Origin: Hymenobacter negativus
Lineage (GTDB): Bacteria; Bacteroidota; Bacteroidia; Cytophagales; Hymenobacteraceae
Assembly (NCBI RefSeq): GCF_017571495.1
Contig: NZ_JAGETZ010000010.1
Coordinates: 124,001 to 188,000, forward strand
Direction of reading: 5' to 3'
DNA length: 64,000 nt
Shown: positions 62,159 to 64,000 of the stretch, piece by piece
How positions within the stretch are numbered: the stretch's first letter is position 1
How the letters are laid out: each line of letters starts with the position of its first letter
Program-made: the position numbers and the translations under genes
The notes under the pieces: model-generated
The model's input: only the letters and a program-made list of their open reading frames with translations
The model's database searches: none
Told to the model about the DNA's origin: nothing

Positions 62159-62379
62159 CTAGGGCCGGGCTGTGCGCCTACCACCAAAGCAGGGGGTTGC
62201 GGTTGGCTGATTCTGTTAAATAAAAAAGAACCTTATCTGGCGGCAGGTGGCTCTTTTTACCGTTCTGCTGCTGGCAAAATGACCATCCTCGGGCCGGAAA
62301 GGGCCGTATGACGAGTTGCCAGGTGGACCGCGTGTGCGAGGCCGCCGCCCGCCCTTGTTCCCCATTGCAGTTGTCCCGT

Positions 62380-63453
62380 ATGGCTTCGGATGCACCCATT
62401 GCCGCCAGCGAAATCCGCTTCCGGTCCTTGTTTGAAAACACCCCGGAAATCATTCTTTACCAAAATGAAGCAGGTACCATCCTCGATGCAAACCCTGCTT
62501 TTCTGGCCTTGGTCGAGCTGCCCAAAGAGCTGGTGATTGGGCGCGAATACAACGAGTTTTTGCCCCCCGAAGTCCGGCCCATGTTCAGCGACAAGCTCCG
62601 CGAAGCCTGCTCGGGCCGAACCGTGCGCTTCGACATGGCCACCTCGCAGGGAGCCAGCGAGACGCGGCACTGGGATGTGGTGAAGCTGCCGCTCTGGGAA
62701 GAGGCCCGGGTGGTGGGGGTGCACATGATTGCCCGGGACATTACCGAGAAAACGAAAAACCAGCAGGAAATCTTCACTCAAAACCAGGACCTGCAGCAGT
62801 TTACCTACATTGTCTCGCACAACCTGCGCTCGCCGCTGGCCAACGCCCTGGGCCTGGTTGAGCTGCTGCGCACCGAGGCGCCGGACTCGCCCTACTTTGC
62901 CCCGACCCACGCCCACCTACAGCAGAACCTGCAGCAGCTCGACCAGGTGCTGCGCGACATGAACACCATTCTCACCATCCGCGACCAGCAGCACCTCGGG
63001 GCCGCCGAGGCTGTGCCCCTGGCCGAGGCCGTGCAGCAGGTGGTGCACGGTCTGGCCGACGTGCTGACGCAGGCCGGTGGCACGGTGCAGGTAGCTATTC
63101 CGGCCACCGCGCGGGTGCGCGCCAACCGCGCCTACCTGCACAGCATTTTCCTCAACCTGCTCACCAACGCCATCAAGTACCGCGCCACCGAGCGCCCCCT
63201 GCGCGTGGAAATCACAGCCGAGCCCGAAGGCGAAAGGGGCCAGTGCATCAGTGTGGCCGACAATGGCTCGGGCTTCGACCAGGAGCGGGCCGGGGCCGAC
63301 GTGTTTCGCCTTTACAAGCGGTTCCATCCCAACCACCCGGGCCGCGGGCTGGGGCTATACTTGGTCAAAACCCATGTGGAGAGCATGGGCGGGCACATTA
63401 GTGTGCAAAGTCGGGTCGATGAAGGCACGCGCTTTTCCATTTTCCTGCCCTAA
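62380..63453 (+). CDS. PAS sensor histidine kinase
   Basis: A 357-residue soluble kinase. ATG 62380 is preferred because the PAS similarity begins soon after (SEIRFRSLFENTPEIILYQNEAGTILDANPAF); an ATG at 62308 would add 24 residues of unlikely sequence. One PAS domain (about 15-130), a short coiled coil, then a HisKA domain with His in VSHNLRSPLANALGL (about residue 148) and HATPase_c with NLLTNAIKYR, DNGSGFD and GRGLGLYLVK. The SHNLRSPL type is common in Cytophagales kinases that pair with single-domain receivers. The receiver gene follows 26 bases downstream. Confidence 0.9.
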   Translation: MASDAPIAASEIRFRSLFENTPEIILYQNEAGTILDANPAFLALVELPKELVIGREYNEFLPPEVRPMFSDKLREACSGRTVRFDMATSQGASETRHWDVVKLPLWEEARVVGVHMIARDITEKTKNQQEIFTQNQDLQQFTYIVSHNLRSPLANALGLVELLRTEAPDSPYFAPTHAHLQQNLQQLDQVLRDMNTILTIRDQQHLGAAEAVPLAEAVQQVVHGLADVLTQAGGTVQVAIPATARVRANRAYLHSIFLNLLTNAIKYRATERPLRVEITAEPEGERGQCISVADNGSGFDQERAGADVFRLYKRFHPNHPGRGLGLYLVKTHVESMGGHISVQSRVDEGTRFSIFLP

Positions 63454-63479
63454 TCCTTTACGCTTTTTCCCCGCCGGCT

Positions 63480-63896
63480 ATGCACACGCTGCTCATCGAC
63501 GACGACCCCACCATTGTCTTTTTTACCGAACGCCTTTTTGAGCGCGCTGGCCTGGTCGAGGCCCTTACCTGCTTTCAAGCGCCGGCCGAGGCAATTGACT
63601 TTCTGGAGCGGCAAGTGCAGGCTGGTACGCCGCCAAAGGTCATCCTGCTGGATTTGAACATGCCGCTGATGAGCGGCTGGGACGTGTTGGAAGCATGCAA
63701 GCCCCTGGAAGCTGCTCTGCTGGGGCGGTGCTCGGTTTACATCCTCACGTCTTCGCTGGCTCCTTTCGACGTAACCCGGGCGCAACAATACCCCTTGGTC
63801 GAACGCCTGCTGCACAAGCCCCTCGACCAGGCCGACCTGCAAATCATCCAGGCCCGGGCCGCCCAGCACGGCAACGGGAAAGAAGCCACGTCGTGA
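63480..63896 (+). CDS. Single-domain response regulator
   Basis: A 138-residue CheY-like receiver with no output domain. Acidic pocket Asp7-Asp9 in LLIDDDP, phosphoacceptor Asp58 in ILLDLNMP, Thr90 in YILTSS and Lys113 in LHKPL are all present. Its length and the NMPLMSGWDVLE segment resemble Rcp1-type receivers, which act through phosphotransfer or protein contacts. It is surely the partner of the kinase just upstream. Confidence 0.92.
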   Translation: MHTLLIDDDPTIVFFTERLFERAGLVEALTCFQAPAEAIDFLERQVQAGTPPKVILLDLNMPLMSGWDVLEACKPLEAALLGRCSVYILTSSLAPFDVTRAQQYPLVERLLHKPLDQADLQIIQARAAQHGNGKEATS

Positions 63897-64000
63897 TAAG
63901 AACGTTACGCTGAGTTGGGCAAGCCCAGTTGATAATCACTCCGCCGCTGGGCCAGATGCGGCTGTTGCCAGCAATTAGCCCCGGCCTCACTATTTCCCTA
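63897..64000. other. Right edge, no recognised feature
   Basis: The last 104 bases contain a GGGCAAGCCC-type short palindrome near 63918-63927 but no complete gene. A gene may begin beyond the edge. Confidence 0.4.

Noticed and set aside
61949..62311. 120-residue + strand frame upstream of the second kinase
   Set aside because: No family resemblance and it runs opposite to the AraC-like remnant, whose match to a known domain is better.

Overview
The window looks like chromosomal DNA from a high-GC Bacteroidota of the Cytophagales, most like Hymenobacter. This is inferred from paired SusC/SusD proteins, TAnnTTTG-type promoters, a fused CcoN-CcoO oxidase and many Sec/Tat-exported glycan enzymes; no rRNA or tRNA gene was recognised to confirm it.

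Region 1 (1-11 kb, + strand) is a xylan/arabinoxylan degradation operon: three GH43 enzymes, a GH8 oligoxylanase, a GH3 beta-xylosidase with a PA14 insert, and a tandem CE1 esterase. Region 2 (11-17 kb) has a bestrophin-like channel, a group II truncated globin with an ABM-fold monooxygenase divergent from an HxlR regulator, and a small DUF1080 / GntP transporter / TIM-barrel cluster. Region 3 (17.6-22.8 kb, + strand) is one SusC/SusD pair. Region 4 (22.9-41.7 kb, - strand) is a 12-gene block: SusC, SusD, GH3, GH31 with PA14, then a GMC flavoprotein, its gluconate-dehydrogenase-subunit-3-like partner, a permease, a Gfo/Idh/MocA oxidoreductase, two TIM-barrel isomerase-like proteins, a lipoprotein cytochrome c and a DUF1080 protein. 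It joins hydrolytic glycan breakdown to what looks like an oxidative 3-keto-glycoside route. A Nudix-type sugar regulator (42.2 kb) is divergent from it.

Region 5 (43.5-60 kb) is respiratory: a PAS histidine kinase overlapping a receiver-Crp fusion regulator, two group III truncated globins (one without the proximal heme histidine), a cupin, a small membrane protein, the cbb3 oxidase set (ccoI, ccoS, ccoNO, ccoQ-like, unknown, ccoP, ccoG, ccoH), a TauE/SafE-like protein, a universal stress protein and hemF. Three intergenic regions here carry a 5-4-5 palindrome, CTGAY-N4-RTCAG, always centred 36.5 or 58.5 bp upstream of the last base of an NAnnTTTG -7 element. I read this as a Crp/Fnr-type regulon and the receiver-Crp fusion as the best local candidate regulator. 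Region 6 (60-64 kb) has wrbA, a PRISE-like reductase, an AraC-family remnant and a second kinase/receiver pair.

Long palindromic repeats of several families sit between genes, often inside operons, at 6.1, 8.9, 24.6, 27.5, 28.9, 34.3, 46.2, 51.0, 55.1 and 56.7 kb. No CRISPR array, prophage or intact insertion sequence was seen.
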